Part shown: positions 6,949-13,902 of the stretch, in pieces
Layout of the letters: each line of letters opens with the position of its first letter
How positions within the stretch are numbered: position 1 is the stretch's first letter
Assembly: GCA_035640455.1 (NCBI GenBank)
Contig: DASQWB010000133.1
Span: forward strand, 1-24,080
Direction of reading: 5' to 3'
Length of the DNA stretch: 24,080 nt
Source: AC-50 sp035640455
GTDB lineage: Bacteria > Actinomycetota > Thermoleophilia > Gaiellales > Gaiellaceae
The notes under the pieces: model-generated
Database searches by the model: none
What the model saw: only the letters and a program-made list of their open reading frames with translations
What the model was told of the DNA's origin: nothing
Translations under genes and position numbers: made by a program

Positions 6949-7626
6949 GTGCCCTGGAAGGACTGGATCAGAACCGTCGAGGTCGAGCCGTCGCTCTACG
7001 CGGCCGACCTCTCGCGCCTCGGCGAGCAGTGCGAGGTGCTGCTCCGCGCAGGCGCGCGGGTCTTCCACTTCGACGTCGGCGACGGGCGCTTCGTCCCGCC
7101 GATCACGATGGGGCCGATCGTGCTCCAGTCGATTGCTCCGCTCGTGCACCGGCTGGGCGGCGTGCTCGACGTGCACCTCATGGTCGAGGAGCCGCAGCGC
7201 CATTTCGAGGCCGTCGCGCAGGCGGGCGGCGACAGCGTCACCGTCCACTACGAGGCGTGTCCGGACCTGCCGGCGGTCGTGCGGGCGGCGCGAGAGCAGG
7301 AGCTGCAGGTCGGTCTCGCCTTCAAGCCGGAGACGTCCCCGGAGGACGCGGCCGCCGGCGCCGAGGGATTCGACCTCGTCCTCTGCATGAGCATCGAGCC
7401 GGGCTACTCCGGCCAGCCGTTCATGCCGGAGGCGATCCCGCGCATCCACCGCCTGTGGGAGGTCCTCGGCGAAGGTGTGCCGATCCAAGTCGACGGCGGG
7501 ATCGAGCACGAGAACATCGGCGTCGTCCGCGATGCGGGCGCGACGCTCTTTGTCGCCGGCACGGCGATCTTCGGGCGCGAGGATCTACCGCGCGCGTACC
7601 GGCGGCTCGTCCGGGCGCTGGCGTGA
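6949..7626 (+). CDS. rpe: Ribulose-phosphate 3-epimerase, divergent
   Basis: Rpe interconverts ribulose 5-phosphate and xylulose 5-phosphate. The 225-residue TIM barrel shows FHFDVGDGRFVPPITMGP (metal ligands His and Asp), VLDVHLMVEEP (His ligand), MSIEPGYSGQPF (phosphate-binding loop), IQVDGGI (catalytic Asp) and FVAGTAIFG. It departs from the textbook enzyme in two places: the active-site Met of DVMD is Gly (DVGD), and PGFGGQ is PGYSGQ. The catalytic and metal residues are kept, so activity is likely, though a related sugar-phosphate substrate is possible. GTG start 6 nt after a -10 box. It heads the riboflavin cluster, whose RibB domain uses the same ribulose 5-phosphate. Confidence 0.88.
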   Translation: MPWKDWIRTVEVEPSLYAADLSRLGEQCEVLLRAGARVFHFDVGDGRFVPPITMGPIVLQSIAPLVHRLGGVLDVHLMVEEPQRHFEAVAQAGGDSVTVHYEACPDLPAVVRAAREQELQVGLAFKPETSPEDAAAGAEGFDLVLCMSIEPGYSGQPFMPEAIPRIHRLWEVLGEGVPIQVDGGIEHENIGVVRDAGATLFVAGTAIFGREDLPRAYRRLVRALA

Positions 7627-8132
7627 ACCTGCGGGCGGCGCTCGTGCTGCCGCTCGAGGAGGCGCGGCTCGCGGAGCTCCGCGCACGCTTCGACCCGATC
7701 GGCACGGCGATGGGAATCCCGCTGCACATCACGCTGCTCTTTCCGTTCGGGCGTGACGAGGACGGCGTCGAGGAGTTCTTCGCGAGCTGGAGCCCGCTCG
7801 GGTTCTCGCTGACGCGGGTCGCCGAGTTCCCCGCGGTGCTGTGGCTTGCGCCCGAGCCCGACGACGAGCTTCGAGCGCGGATCCTGGAGCTCTACGCGCG
7901 CTTTCGCCAGTGGCCGCCGTACGGCGGTGAGTTTCCGGAGCCGATCCCGCACGCGACGGTGGGCAAGGTGCCGGAGGGCGAGTCGCAGGCGGACGTGGCT
8001 GCGGCCGTTCGGGCGGCCGCCGACCCGCTGCTCCCGGTCTCGTTCGAGCTTCGCGAGGCGGCGCTGCTGGCCGAGAGCGCGCCCGACCGGTGGTACGAGG
8101 TGCGGCGGTTCGCGTTCCGGGGCGGAGCATGA
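7623..8132 (+). CDS. 2H phosphoesterase (LigT / 2'-5' RNA ligase-like)
   Basis: This 169-residue protein has the two H-x-T motifs of the 2H superfamily: HITL with His about 35 and HATV with His about 110, about 75 residues apart as expected for the pseudo-symmetric fold. Each follows a hydrophobic strand (IPLHITLLFPF, EPIPHATVGKVP). Family members hydrolyse 2',3'-cyclic phosphates or 2'-5' linkages; the substrate here is unknown. The start is the GTG at 7623, sharing GTGA with the rpe stop. The stop overlaps the ribD ATG (ATGA), so it is very probably translated together with rpe and ribD. Its role in a riboflavin operon is not established. Confidence 0.85.
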   Translation: MNLRAALVLPLEEARLAELRARFDPIGTAMGIPLHITLLFPFGRDEDGVEEFFASWSPLGFSLTRVAEFPAVLWLAPEPDDELRARILELYARFRQWPPYGGEFPEPIPHATVGKVPEGESQADVAAAVRAAADPLLPVSFELREAALLAESAPDRWYEVRRFAFRGGA

Positions 8133-9067
8133 GCCTCGAGCGCGCGCTGGAGCTCGCGGAGCGCGGGCACGGGACGGCGCATCCGAACCCCGTCGTCGGC
8201 GCCGTCCTCGTCCGCGACGGCGCGGTCGTCGGCGAGGGCTGGCACGAGCACGCCGGCGGGCCACACGCGGAGATCGTTGCGCTCGAGGCCGCCGGCGAGC
8301 GGGCGCGCGGCGCCACCCTGTACGTGACGATGGAGCCCTGCACCCACCACGGGCGGACGCCGCCGTGCGTCGACCGGGTCGTCGCGGCGGGCGTCTCTCG
8401 GGTCGTCGCCGCCTCGCTCGACCCGCACCTGGACGCCGGCGGCGGGCTCGAGCGGCTGCGGACGGCCGGAGTCGACGTGGAGCTCGTCGACTCGTTCGAA
8501 GCGCGCCGGCTCAACGAGGCCTGGCGGACGTGGATCCGGCTCCGGCGCCCGTTCGTCACGTACAAGGTCGCGGTGACGCTGGACGGGCGCGTCGCGGTCC
8601 CGGGCTCGCGCTGGGTCTCGGGGGAGGAGTCGCGGCGGCTCGTCCACGAGCTGCGCGCCGCCTCCGACGCCGTGGCAGTGGGTATGGGGACGGTGCGCGC
8701 CGACGCGCCCCTGCTCACGGCCCGGGACGTGGGTGCGGCGCGGCAGCCGCGCCGGCTCGCCTTCGGCCGCGGCCCGCTGCCGGAGGGGTCGGAGCTCGAG
8801 CTGCGGCCGGGGCCGCTCGACGAGGAGCTCGCGGCGCTCGCTCGGGAGGGCGTCCAGTCGCTTCTCCTCGAGGGCGGGCCGACGCTCGCCACCGCCTTTC
8901 TCGACGCCGACCTCGTGGACAAGCTGCTCGTCTTCGTCGCGCCGATCCTCGGCGGCGCCGGCCGGCGATTCCTCGGCGATCTCCCTGCGTCCCGCCCGCT
9001 GGGCCGTTTGACGGCGACGGCGGTCGGTGAGGACCTGCTCCTGAGCGGCTATGTCCACGAGCCCTGA
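8129..9067 (+). CDS. ribD: Bifunctional riboflavin deaminase/reductase RibD
   Basis: RibD deaminates and then reduces the pyrimidine intermediate of riboflavin synthesis. The N-terminal deaminase has the zinc site HAEIVAL (His about 46, catalytic Glu about 48) and PCTHHGRTPPC (Cys about 71 and 80). The C-terminal reductase begins about residue 142 (VTYKVAVTLDGRVA), with SRWVSGEESRRLVHELRA, GMGTVRADAPLLTAR and LLLEGGPTLATAFLDADLVD. The 312 residues are somewhat short for RibD (about 360). The inter-domain segment reads DPHLDAGGGLERLR where DPNPxVAGRG is usual. The ATG at 8129 in the ATGA overlap is preferred to a GTG 39 nt upstream. The 3' end overlaps the next small gene by 17 bp. Confidence 0.94.
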   Translation: MSLERALELAERGHGTAHPNPVVGAVLVRDGAVVGEGWHEHAGGPHAEIVALEAAGERARGATLYVTMEPCTHHGRTPPCVDRVVAAGVSRVVAASLDPHLDAGGGLERLRTAGVDVELVDSFEARRLNEAWRTWIRLRRPFVTYKVAVTLDGRVAVPGSRWVSGEESRRLVHELRAASDAVAVGMGTVRADAPLLTARDVGAARQPRRLAFGRGPLPEGSELELRPGPLDEELAALAREGVQSLLLEGGPTLATAFLDADLVDKLLVFVAPILGGAGRRFLGDLPASRPLGRLTATAVGEDLLLSGYVHEP

Positions 9068-9302
9068 GACGACCGAGCGAACGGAACGCGCCGACGACCG
9101 GATCGTCACGCTGCTCTCGCAGTGGCTCGCGCGGCACATCGACGACGAGGGGCTGAGGCGAGGCGTCGAGTCGATCGGCACCGGCGAGCTCTCGCCGGGG
9201 CAGGCGGAGGCGGTTCGCGAGCTCCTCGCCGAGCTGGGCCCCGACTGGGGCCGGAACGAGATGCTCGTCCGCGAGACGCTCGAGGCGCTCGCGCTCGGCT
9301 GA
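9051..9302 (+). CDS. Small acidic hypothetical protein, 83 aa
   Basis: This 83-residue frame starts at ATG 9051 inside the 3' end of ribD (17-bp overlap) and ends in TGA at 9300-9302. It is helical and acidic (IVTLLSQWLARHIDD, SPGQAEAVRELLAELG, MLVRETLEALALG), with no signal peptide, transmembrane segment or Cys. The codon bias is typical of its neighbours and it fills the gap between ribD and ribE on the same strand, so it is probably real. I do not recognise a family. Its position suggests translational coupling to ribD. Confidence 0.6.
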   Translation: MSTSPETTERTERADDRIVTLLSQWLARHIDDEGLRRGVESIGTGELSPGQAEAVRELLAELGPDWGRNEMLVRETLEALALG

Positions 9303-9325
9303 TGCGTCCCGCCGGGCCGTGTCCC

Positions 9326-9338
9326 GGTGTCAGACACC
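9326..9338. repeat. Perfect 13-bp palindrome GGTGTCAGACACC before ribE
   Basis: Six-base arms (GGTGTC/GACACC) flank a single central A. The element directly precedes an ATG at 9339 and lies 24 bp upstream of the likely ribE start at 9363. I saw no second copy in the window. It could be an operator or a dispersed palindromic element. No T-run follows, so it is not a classical terminator. Confidence 0.6.
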
Positions 9339-9348
9339 ATGACGCGAG

Positions 9349-9354
9349 TAGCCT
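9349..9354 (+). promoter_or_regulatory. Possible -10 box TAGCCT of ribE
   Basis: TAGCCT ends 8 nt before the GTG that encodes the canonical FTGIV start of RibE. The same hexamer precedes rsmD at 22594. No -35 box is clear. Confidence 0.35.
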
Positions 9355-9362
9355 TCGCGGCG

Positions 9363-9953
9363 GTGTTCACCGGGATCGTGAGGGAGCGGGGGCGCCTCGT
9401 GCGGCGCGACGGGGGCGCGGAAGGCGTCCTCCTCGAGGTCGAGGCGCCGGAGACCGCCGCGACCACCGCCGTCGGCGACTCGATCGCGCTCGACGGCTGC
9501 TGCCTCACTGCCATCGAGGTCGCGGACGGCCGGATCGCCTTCCACGCCGTGCCGGAGACGATCCGGCGCAGCACCCTCGACCGCCTCACCCCGGGCGAGG
9601 AGCTGAACGTCGAGCCGGCGCTCCGGGCCGGCGAGGCGCTCGGCGGCCACTACGTCCAGGGCCATGTCGACGGCGTCGGCCGCGTCACCGCCGTCGAGGC
9701 AGAAGGCGAAGGCCGCCGCCTCAGGATCCAACCGCCGCCCGAGCTCCTCCGCTATTGCGTCGAGAAGGGCTCGATCGCCGTCGACGGCGTCTCGCTGACG
9801 ATCGCCGCCCTCCAAACCCACGCCTTCGATGTCGCCCTCGTCCCGCACACGCTCGCGGCGACGACCCTCGGCCGAGTCCGGCCCGGCGACGAAGTCAATC
9901 TCGAGGCCGACGTCCTCGCGAAGTACGTCGAGCGGCTGCTCCCCGCCGGGTGA
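9363..9953 (+). CDS. ribE: Riboflavin synthase alpha subunit
   Basis: Riboflavin synthase dismutates two 6,7-dimethyl-8-ribityllumazines into riboflavin. There are two tandem lumazine-binding barrels. The first is FTGIVRERG...VGDSIALDGCCLTAIEV...PETIRRSTLDRL; the second is GGHYVQGHVDGVGRV...CVEKGSIAVDGVSLTIA...LVPHTLAATTL. I choose GTG 9363 because riboflavin synthases characteristically begin MFTGIV and a -10-like box precedes it, giving 196 residues. GTG 9327 or ATG 9339 would add 12 or 8 residues, and the palindrome overlaps the former. No start has a clear ribosome binding site. The stop shares GTGA with the next gene. No FMN riboswitch is visible upstream. Confidence 0.94.
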   Translation: MFTGIVRERGRLVRRDGGAEGVLLEVEAPETAATTAVGDSIALDGCCLTAIEVADGRIAFHAVPETIRRSTLDRLTPGEELNVEPALRAGEALGGHYVQGHVDGVGRVTAVEAEGEGRRLRIQPPPELLRYCVEKGSIAVDGVSLTIAALQTHAFDVALVPHTLAATTLGRVRPGDEVNLEADVLAKYVERLLPAG

Positions 9954-10348
9954 GGCTCGAGCCGCTCTACGTCCTGCGCTTTCGCTACTCCGAGTCCTAC
10001 CGTGCCGGCGACGAGCGGCTGCTGCTCGCCGAAGGCGAGGCTCACGGACGAGTCACAGGCCGCTTCCAAGCCGCGAACCGCGCACGTCGGCGCCCCGACG
10101 GCAGCTACCTCCCGACGCTGAACGGCGCGATCGAGACCGAGGACGGCGCGGCGATCCTGCTCACGCTCGTCGGCTACGGAGCGCCGTATGCCGAGCCGGA
10201 AGGACGCGTCGTCGCGGCGGTCCTGCACACGGCCGAGGGCGAGCACGCGTGGCTGAACGACGTCCTCGGCGTCGTTGCCGGCGCCGTCCGCGACCGAGAG
10301 GTCGTGCTCGAGGTCGCGGAGCTCGTCTGGGAGCCGATCGGCGAATGA
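9950..10348 (+). CDS. DUF3237-like protein in the riboflavin cluster
   Basis: This 132-residue protein starts at GTG 9950, overlapping the ribE stop by 4 nt. Recognisable stretches are LEPLYVLRFRY, GRVTGRFQAANRARRRPDG, GAIETEDGAAILLTLVGYG and EGEHAWLNDVLGVVAG. This order (a leading LEPL strand, G.v.G.f, a DGA strand, then AWLN) resembles the small beta-barrel DUF3237 family, whose function is unknown. No signal peptide. The stop is 20 bp before the ribBA start, with ribBA's -10 box between. Family assignment is by eye. The tight overlap with ribE argues for co-expression with riboflavin synthesis. Confidence 0.7.
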   Translation: MRLEPLYVLRFRYSESYRAGDERLLLAEGEAHGRVTGRFQAANRARRRPDGSYLPTLNGAIETEDGAAILLTLVGYGAPYAEPEGRVVAAVLHTAEGEHAWLNDVLGVVAGAVRDREVVLEVAELVWEPIGE

Positions 10349-10354
10349 CCCGGA

Positions 10355-10360
10355 TACGAT
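10355..10360 (+). promoter_or_regulatory. -10 box TACGAT of ribBA
   Basis: TACGAT ends 7 nt before the ribBA ATG, with no ribosome binding site between. It suggests that ribBA-ribH can be transcribed separately as a leaderless mRNA within the cluster. Confidence 0.5.
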
Positions 10361-10367
10361 TGGCCGC

Positions 10368-11624
10368 ATGAGCGCGCTGCACGAGGTCACGCCGTTCGCC
10401 ACCGTCGAGGAGGCGATCGAGGACATCCGCCAGGGCCGCTTCGTCGTCGTCGTGGACGCGCCGGACCGGGAGAACGAAGGCGATCTCGTCATCGCCGCGC
10501 AGTTCGCGACGCCGGAGGCGATCAACTTCATGGCCAGGCACGCGCGCGGGCTGATCTGCCTGTGCCTGACGCCGGACCGCTGCGAGGAGCTCGGCCTCCG
10601 CCCGGCCACGACCGTCAACGAGAGCCGATACCGCACGAACTTCATGGACACGATCGAGTCCCGCGAGGGCGTTACGACGGGAATCTCGGCGCACGACCGC
10701 TCGCACACGATCCAGGTCGCGATCGACCCCAGCAAGGGCCGCCACGACCTCGTCCATCCAGGCCATGTCTTCCCGCTGCAGGCGAGCCCCGGAGGCGTGC
10801 TCCGGCGGGCGGGGCAGACCGAGGCGGCCGTCGACCTCGCCCAGCTCGCGGGCCTGAATCCGGCCGGGGTCGTCTGCGAGGTGATGAACGACGACGGGAC
10901 GATGGCCCGCGTACCCGACCTCACGCGGTACTGCCGCGAGCACGGCCTGCGCATGCTCGCCGTCTCCGACCTGATCGAGTACCGCCGTCGGCACGAGAAG
11001 CTCGTCGAGCGCACGACCGCCGTCCGGCTCCCGACGAACTACGGCGAGTTCACCGCCGTCGCGTTCCGCGAGAAGCTGACCGGCCGGCACCACGTCGCGC
11101 TCGTGAAGGGCGATGTGGCAGGCGAGGAGAACGTGCTCGTCCGCGTCCACTCCGAGTGCCTGACCGGCGACGTCTTCCACTCGCTCCGCTGTGACTGCGG
11201 CGAGCAGCTCGAGCAGGCACTCGCGCTGATCGAGGCGGAAGGGCGCGGCGTCCTGCTCTACATGTCGCAGGAGGGCCGGGGTATCGGCCTCCTGAACAAG
11301 CTCAAGGCGTACGAGCTGCAGGAGGGAGGCTTCGACACCGTCGAGGCGAACATCGAGCTCGGCCTGCCGATCGACGCGCGCGAGTACGGGATCGGCAACC
11401 AGATCCTCGCCGACCTCGGCCTCTCGACGATCCGCATCCTCACGAACAACCCGCGCAAGGTCACCGGGATCGAAGGCTTCGGCCTGCGCGTCGTCGAGCA
11501 GGTGCCGATCCAGACCGAGCCGAACCTCGAGAACGCGGCCTACCTCGCGACGAAGCGCGAGAAGCTCGGCCACAAGCTGCACCACCAGAACGTCCGCTTC
11601 GATCCCGAGCCGGAGACCGAGTGA
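10368..11624 (+). CDS. ribBA: Bifunctional 3,4-DHBP synthase / GTP cyclohydrolase II (RibBA)
   Basis: RibBA supplies both riboflavin precursors: DHBP from ribulose 5-phosphate, and the pyrimidine from GTP. The RibB half (about 1-200) shows VDAPDRENEGDLVIAAQF, GVTTGISAHDRSHT and HPGHVFPLQA. The RibA half (about 205-418) shows VHSECLTGDVFHSLRCDCG with the three zinc cysteines, MSQEGRGIGLLNKLKAYEL, GFDTVEANIELGLP and ILTNNPRKV. It has 418 residues, a usual length. The common RQEGRGIGL reads SQEGRGIGL here. Start ATG 10368 is chosen because a -10 box ends 7 nt before it; the open frame extends upstream but lacks homology. The stop overlaps the ribH GTG by 4 nt. Confidence 0.96.
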   Translation: MSALHEVTPFATVEEAIEDIRQGRFVVVVDAPDRENEGDLVIAAQFATPEAINFMARHARGLICLCLTPDRCEELGLRPATTVNESRYRTNFMDTIESREGVTTGISAHDRSHTIQVAIDPSKGRHDLVHPGHVFPLQASPGGVLRRAGQTEAAVDLAQLAGLNPAGVVCEVMNDDGTMARVPDLTRYCREHGLRMLAVSDLIEYRRRHEKLVERTTAVRLPTNYGEFTAVAFREKLTGRHHVALVKGDVAGEENVLVRVHSECLTGDVFHSLRCDCGEQLEQALALIEAEGRGVLLYMSQEGRGIGLLNKLKAYELQEGGFDTVEANIELGLPIDAREYGIGNQILADLGLSTIRILTNNPRKVTGIEGFGLRVVEQVPIQTEPNLENAAYLATKREKLGHKLHHQNVRFDPEPETE

Positions 11625-12238
11625 GCGAGACCGCCGAGGAGCAGGGCTACCCGTTCGGGGCCGAGCTGCCGGTCGCGGCCGCCTCCGACGGGGAGGCCGA
11701 CCAGGAGCTCGCGCCGGCGGTCTCGCGCGAGCACGCTCCCGGCGAGCTCGTCGTCCCGGACGAGTACGGCGTTCTCGAGGGATCGCCGAACGGCGCCCGT
11801 CGCGGGGTCGCGGTGATCGTGTCGCGCTTCAACGGCGAGCTGACGACGCGGCTCCTCGAGGCCGCGCTCGCCGAGCTCGAGCGGGCGGGGGTGGGCAAGG
11901 ACGTGATCACCGTCGTCCCCGTGCCCGGCGCGTTCGAGCTCCCGCTCGCCGCGATGGCCTTCGCGAAGACGCGCCGCTACGGCTGCGTCGTCGCCCTCGG
12001 GTGCGTGATCCGCGGCGAGACGCCGCACTTCGACTACGTGGCGGGCGAGGCGGCGAGCGGCCTGCAGCTGGCCGCGCTCGAGACCGGGGTGCCGGTCTCC
12101 TTCGGCGTCCTCACATGCGACACGACCGAGCAGGCCGAGGCTCGGGTAGACAAGGGCGCGGAGGCCGTCCGGAGCGCGCTCGAGATGGCCGATCTCTTCG
12201 CGCAGCTGCGCACCTCGGCCGCTGCGGCGACGCGCTAG
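11621..12238 (+). CDS. ribH: 6,7-dimethyl-8-ribityllumazine synthase with N-terminal extension
   Basis: Lumazine synthase joins DHBP to the pyrimidine made by RibD. The core, from about residue 48, contains VAVIVSRFNGELTTRLLEAA, VPVPGAFELPLAAMA, ALGCVIRGETPHFDYVAGEA (with the catalytic His) and FGVLTCDTTEQAEARVDKG (with phosphate-binding Arg/Lys). The protein has 205 residues against about 155 usually: the first 45 or so (MSETAEEQGYPFGAELPVAA and on) are an acidic, low-complexity extension with no internal ATG or GTG in frame near the usual start. The loop after the Arg is a few residues shorter than common. The GTG start overlaps ribBA by 4 nt; the stop shares CTAG with the opposing gene. 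Confidence 0.94.
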   Translation: MSETAEEQGYPFGAELPVAAASDGEADQELAPAVSREHAPGELVVPDEYGVLEGSPNGARRGVAVIVSRFNGELTTRLLEAALAELERAGVGKDVITVVPVPGAFELPLAAMAFAKTRRYGCVVALGCVIRGETPHFDYVAGEAASGLQLAALETGVPVSFGVLTCDTTEQAEARVDKGAEAVRSALEMADLFAQLRTSAAAATR

Positions 12239-13026
12239 GGCGACCGCACTTCGAAGACGATCCGGCTCGAGAACGTCGTCCCGTCGACCTGGAAGGCGTA
12301 GCAGCCCGGGCTGGGAACGAGGGTTGTCGACGGGCCGTAACGCCACCTCGGCCGCTCCTCCTGCCAAAGGCCGCGCCACCACATCCGAGACGTGCGGCTG
12401 GGCCAGAAGCGGAGGACGCCACGGCCGTCGAGCCTCCGGCCGCGGATGAGGAGCGCGCCGCGGTAGCGCGGCGCGACCGCCCAAAGCGTCTTGTTGGCAC
12501 CTGCGATTGCTCCTCCGAGCACCGGGTACGCGGGGCCGCGCCCGAGCGTCGCGCCGACGCCGCGGGCTGCCCGCGACACGCGCGAGGTCGGGCAGCGGGC
12601 TCCGTGGCGCACGCGCGGAAGCCGAAGCGGCCGCTCGAACCGCCGTCGAGCCGCAGGCGCCAGGCCGGCGGGCCACGAGATCCGCACCCGCGCGAGGACG
12701 TCGTTGGCGCTCCCGAGGCGGCTGGCATCCGGCAGATCGGCGGTGATGAGGAACGAGCGGCCGTGGACGGCGACGCGACGGACGGCGAGCTGCGGCGTCC
12801 GCAAGTCCTGCGGGCGTAGCGCGAGGCGGCGGACGGGGAGGAAGCCGGAGGTTCCGGGCCGGTTGCCGAGCTCTGCGAGCTCGAGATCGAGCTCGCCGTT
12901 GCTTGCGCGCAACGTCGCCTGGTTGCGGAGCAGCGAGACGCGGCCGTCCCACCCGGCCGGCAATGCGATCGAGAGCCCGCCGCCGCTCAGGTGGCCCGCG
13001 AGCACGAGTCCGACCAGCGCGAGCAC
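12235..13026 (-). CDS. Exported hypothetical protein, 263 aa
   Basis: Starting at GTG 13024-13026, the protein opens with MLALVGLVLAGHLSGGG, a short signal-peptide or anchor-like hydrophobic segment, followed by a beta-rich domain (LSIALPAGWDGRVSLL). The C-terminus has three Trp-rich lines (GVLRFWPSRTSRMWWRG, LWQEERPRWRYGPSTTLV) and ends with SPGCYAFQVDGTTFSSRIVF, an immunoglobulin-like edge-strand pattern I associate with small secreted proteins of Thermoleophilia. Function is unknown. It lies 36 bp downstream of the frameshifted propeller gene on the same strand and probably shares its transcript. Its stop overlaps the ribH stop in a shared CTAG. A weak TAGTCA lies 4 nt before the start. 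Confidence 0.75.
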   Translation of the reverse strand: MLALVGLVLAGHLSGGGLSIALPAGWDGRVSLLRNQATLRASNGELDLELAELGNRPGTSGFLPVRRLALRPQDLRTPQLAVRRVAVHGRSFLITADLPDASRLGSANDVLARVRISWPAGLAPAARRRFERPLRLPRVRHGARCPTSRVSRAARGVGATLGRGPAYPVLGGAIAGANKTLWAVAPRYRGALLIRGRRLDGRGVLRFWPSRTSRMWWRGLWQEERPRWRYGPSTTLVPSPGCYAFQVDGTTFSSRIVFEVRSP

Positions 13027-13062
13027 GCAGTGACTACGACCGGCGAGCCGTTGCGAGTCCGT

Positions 13063-13864
13063 TCACGGCTGCCACGAGGGCAGGCAGCCGCGAAAGGGAA
13101 GCGTGGAGATCGTGCCGCCGAGCGTGACGACGCGGATGCGGCACGAAGCGTTGCTGAAGATGACCTTCGAGCCGTCAGGCGACCAGGCTCCGGCTTCACG
13201 CGCACCACCTGCCAGTCGCCGCACGCCTGCGGAACCTCCCGCCACGTAGACGCCTCCCGTCGTGGTTTGCAGCGTCTTCCTCCGCGTGAAGGTGATCGCC
13301 GTCCCATCTGCGGACCAGGGCGCGGCGCCGAGCACGTACCAACCCCGCTCGCTCGTCAGGCGGCGCGAGCGCCGGCTCCTCAGGTCGGTGACGATGAGCC
13401 AGTTGCGCGCGTTCGCATGATGGGGCGCGGAGCCCGGGGGAGACGGCAGCAGTCGTCCGTACGGCCGCGCGAGGTGGAGGAAACGGCGCCCGTCAGGTGA
13501 CAGTCGAGGCGAGCCCGGCGCCGCGGCGAGTCCCGGCGGGGAGAAACGCCGCCGGCTACCGGTCGCGACGTCGACCGTCGACGTATGCACGACAGTCCCT
13601 TCGCCGACACTGCACGACGGCGATCCGCCGCCCGTCGGGTGCCCACGAATACGCGATGACTCCTCCGTCTCGGGCCGAGGTGAGCGCGGTCGCGCCCGTG
13701 CCGTCTTCGCCGGCGGTCACCAGCACGGCTTGCCGTCCGTCGCCGCGGATGAAGGCCACGCGCTCGGCGTCCGAGGCCGTCGCTCCGCCGCCGACGGAGC
13801 AGGCAAGCGCCGCCGTCATGCCGAGCGCCGGCGCCAAGCGAGTCATCGAGGCGAATCGTCTCAT
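13063..13864 (-). pseudogene. Exported TolB-like (PD40) beta-propeller gene, frameshifted
   Basis: Two leftward frames make one protein. The first (ATG 13864 to TAG 13556) has a signal-peptide-like start (RLAPALGMTAALACSVGG) and one propeller blade, YSWAPDGRRIAVV. The second frame carries VVHTSTVDVATGSRRRFS and three more blades: PRLSPDGRRFLHL, PWSADGTAITF and AWSPDGSKVIF. Joining AVV to SVGEGTVVHTS needs the loss of one base (or an equivalent change) at about 13600-13615. Without it the first frame becomes Arg-rich and stops. The joined product would be about 266 residues, a secreted or periplasm-side WD40-like propeller. This is either a recent pseudogene, an assembly error, or (less likely) two proteins with the second starting at GTG 13590. 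Confidence 0.65.
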
Positions 13865-13902
13865 CGGGAGTACGCGCGCGCCCTTTGGGTACGCCCGAGC
13901 CC

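Noticed and set aside
9303..9362. FMN riboswitch before ribE
   Set aside because: Only 60 bp are available and none of the conserved RFN-element blocks is visible; just one short palindrome.
9302..9950. Frame from ATG 9302 (MRPAGPCPGV...) as an alternative gene over ribE
   Set aside because: Arg/Gly-rich out-of-frame reading of ribE; the ribE frame carries both lumazine-binding repeats.
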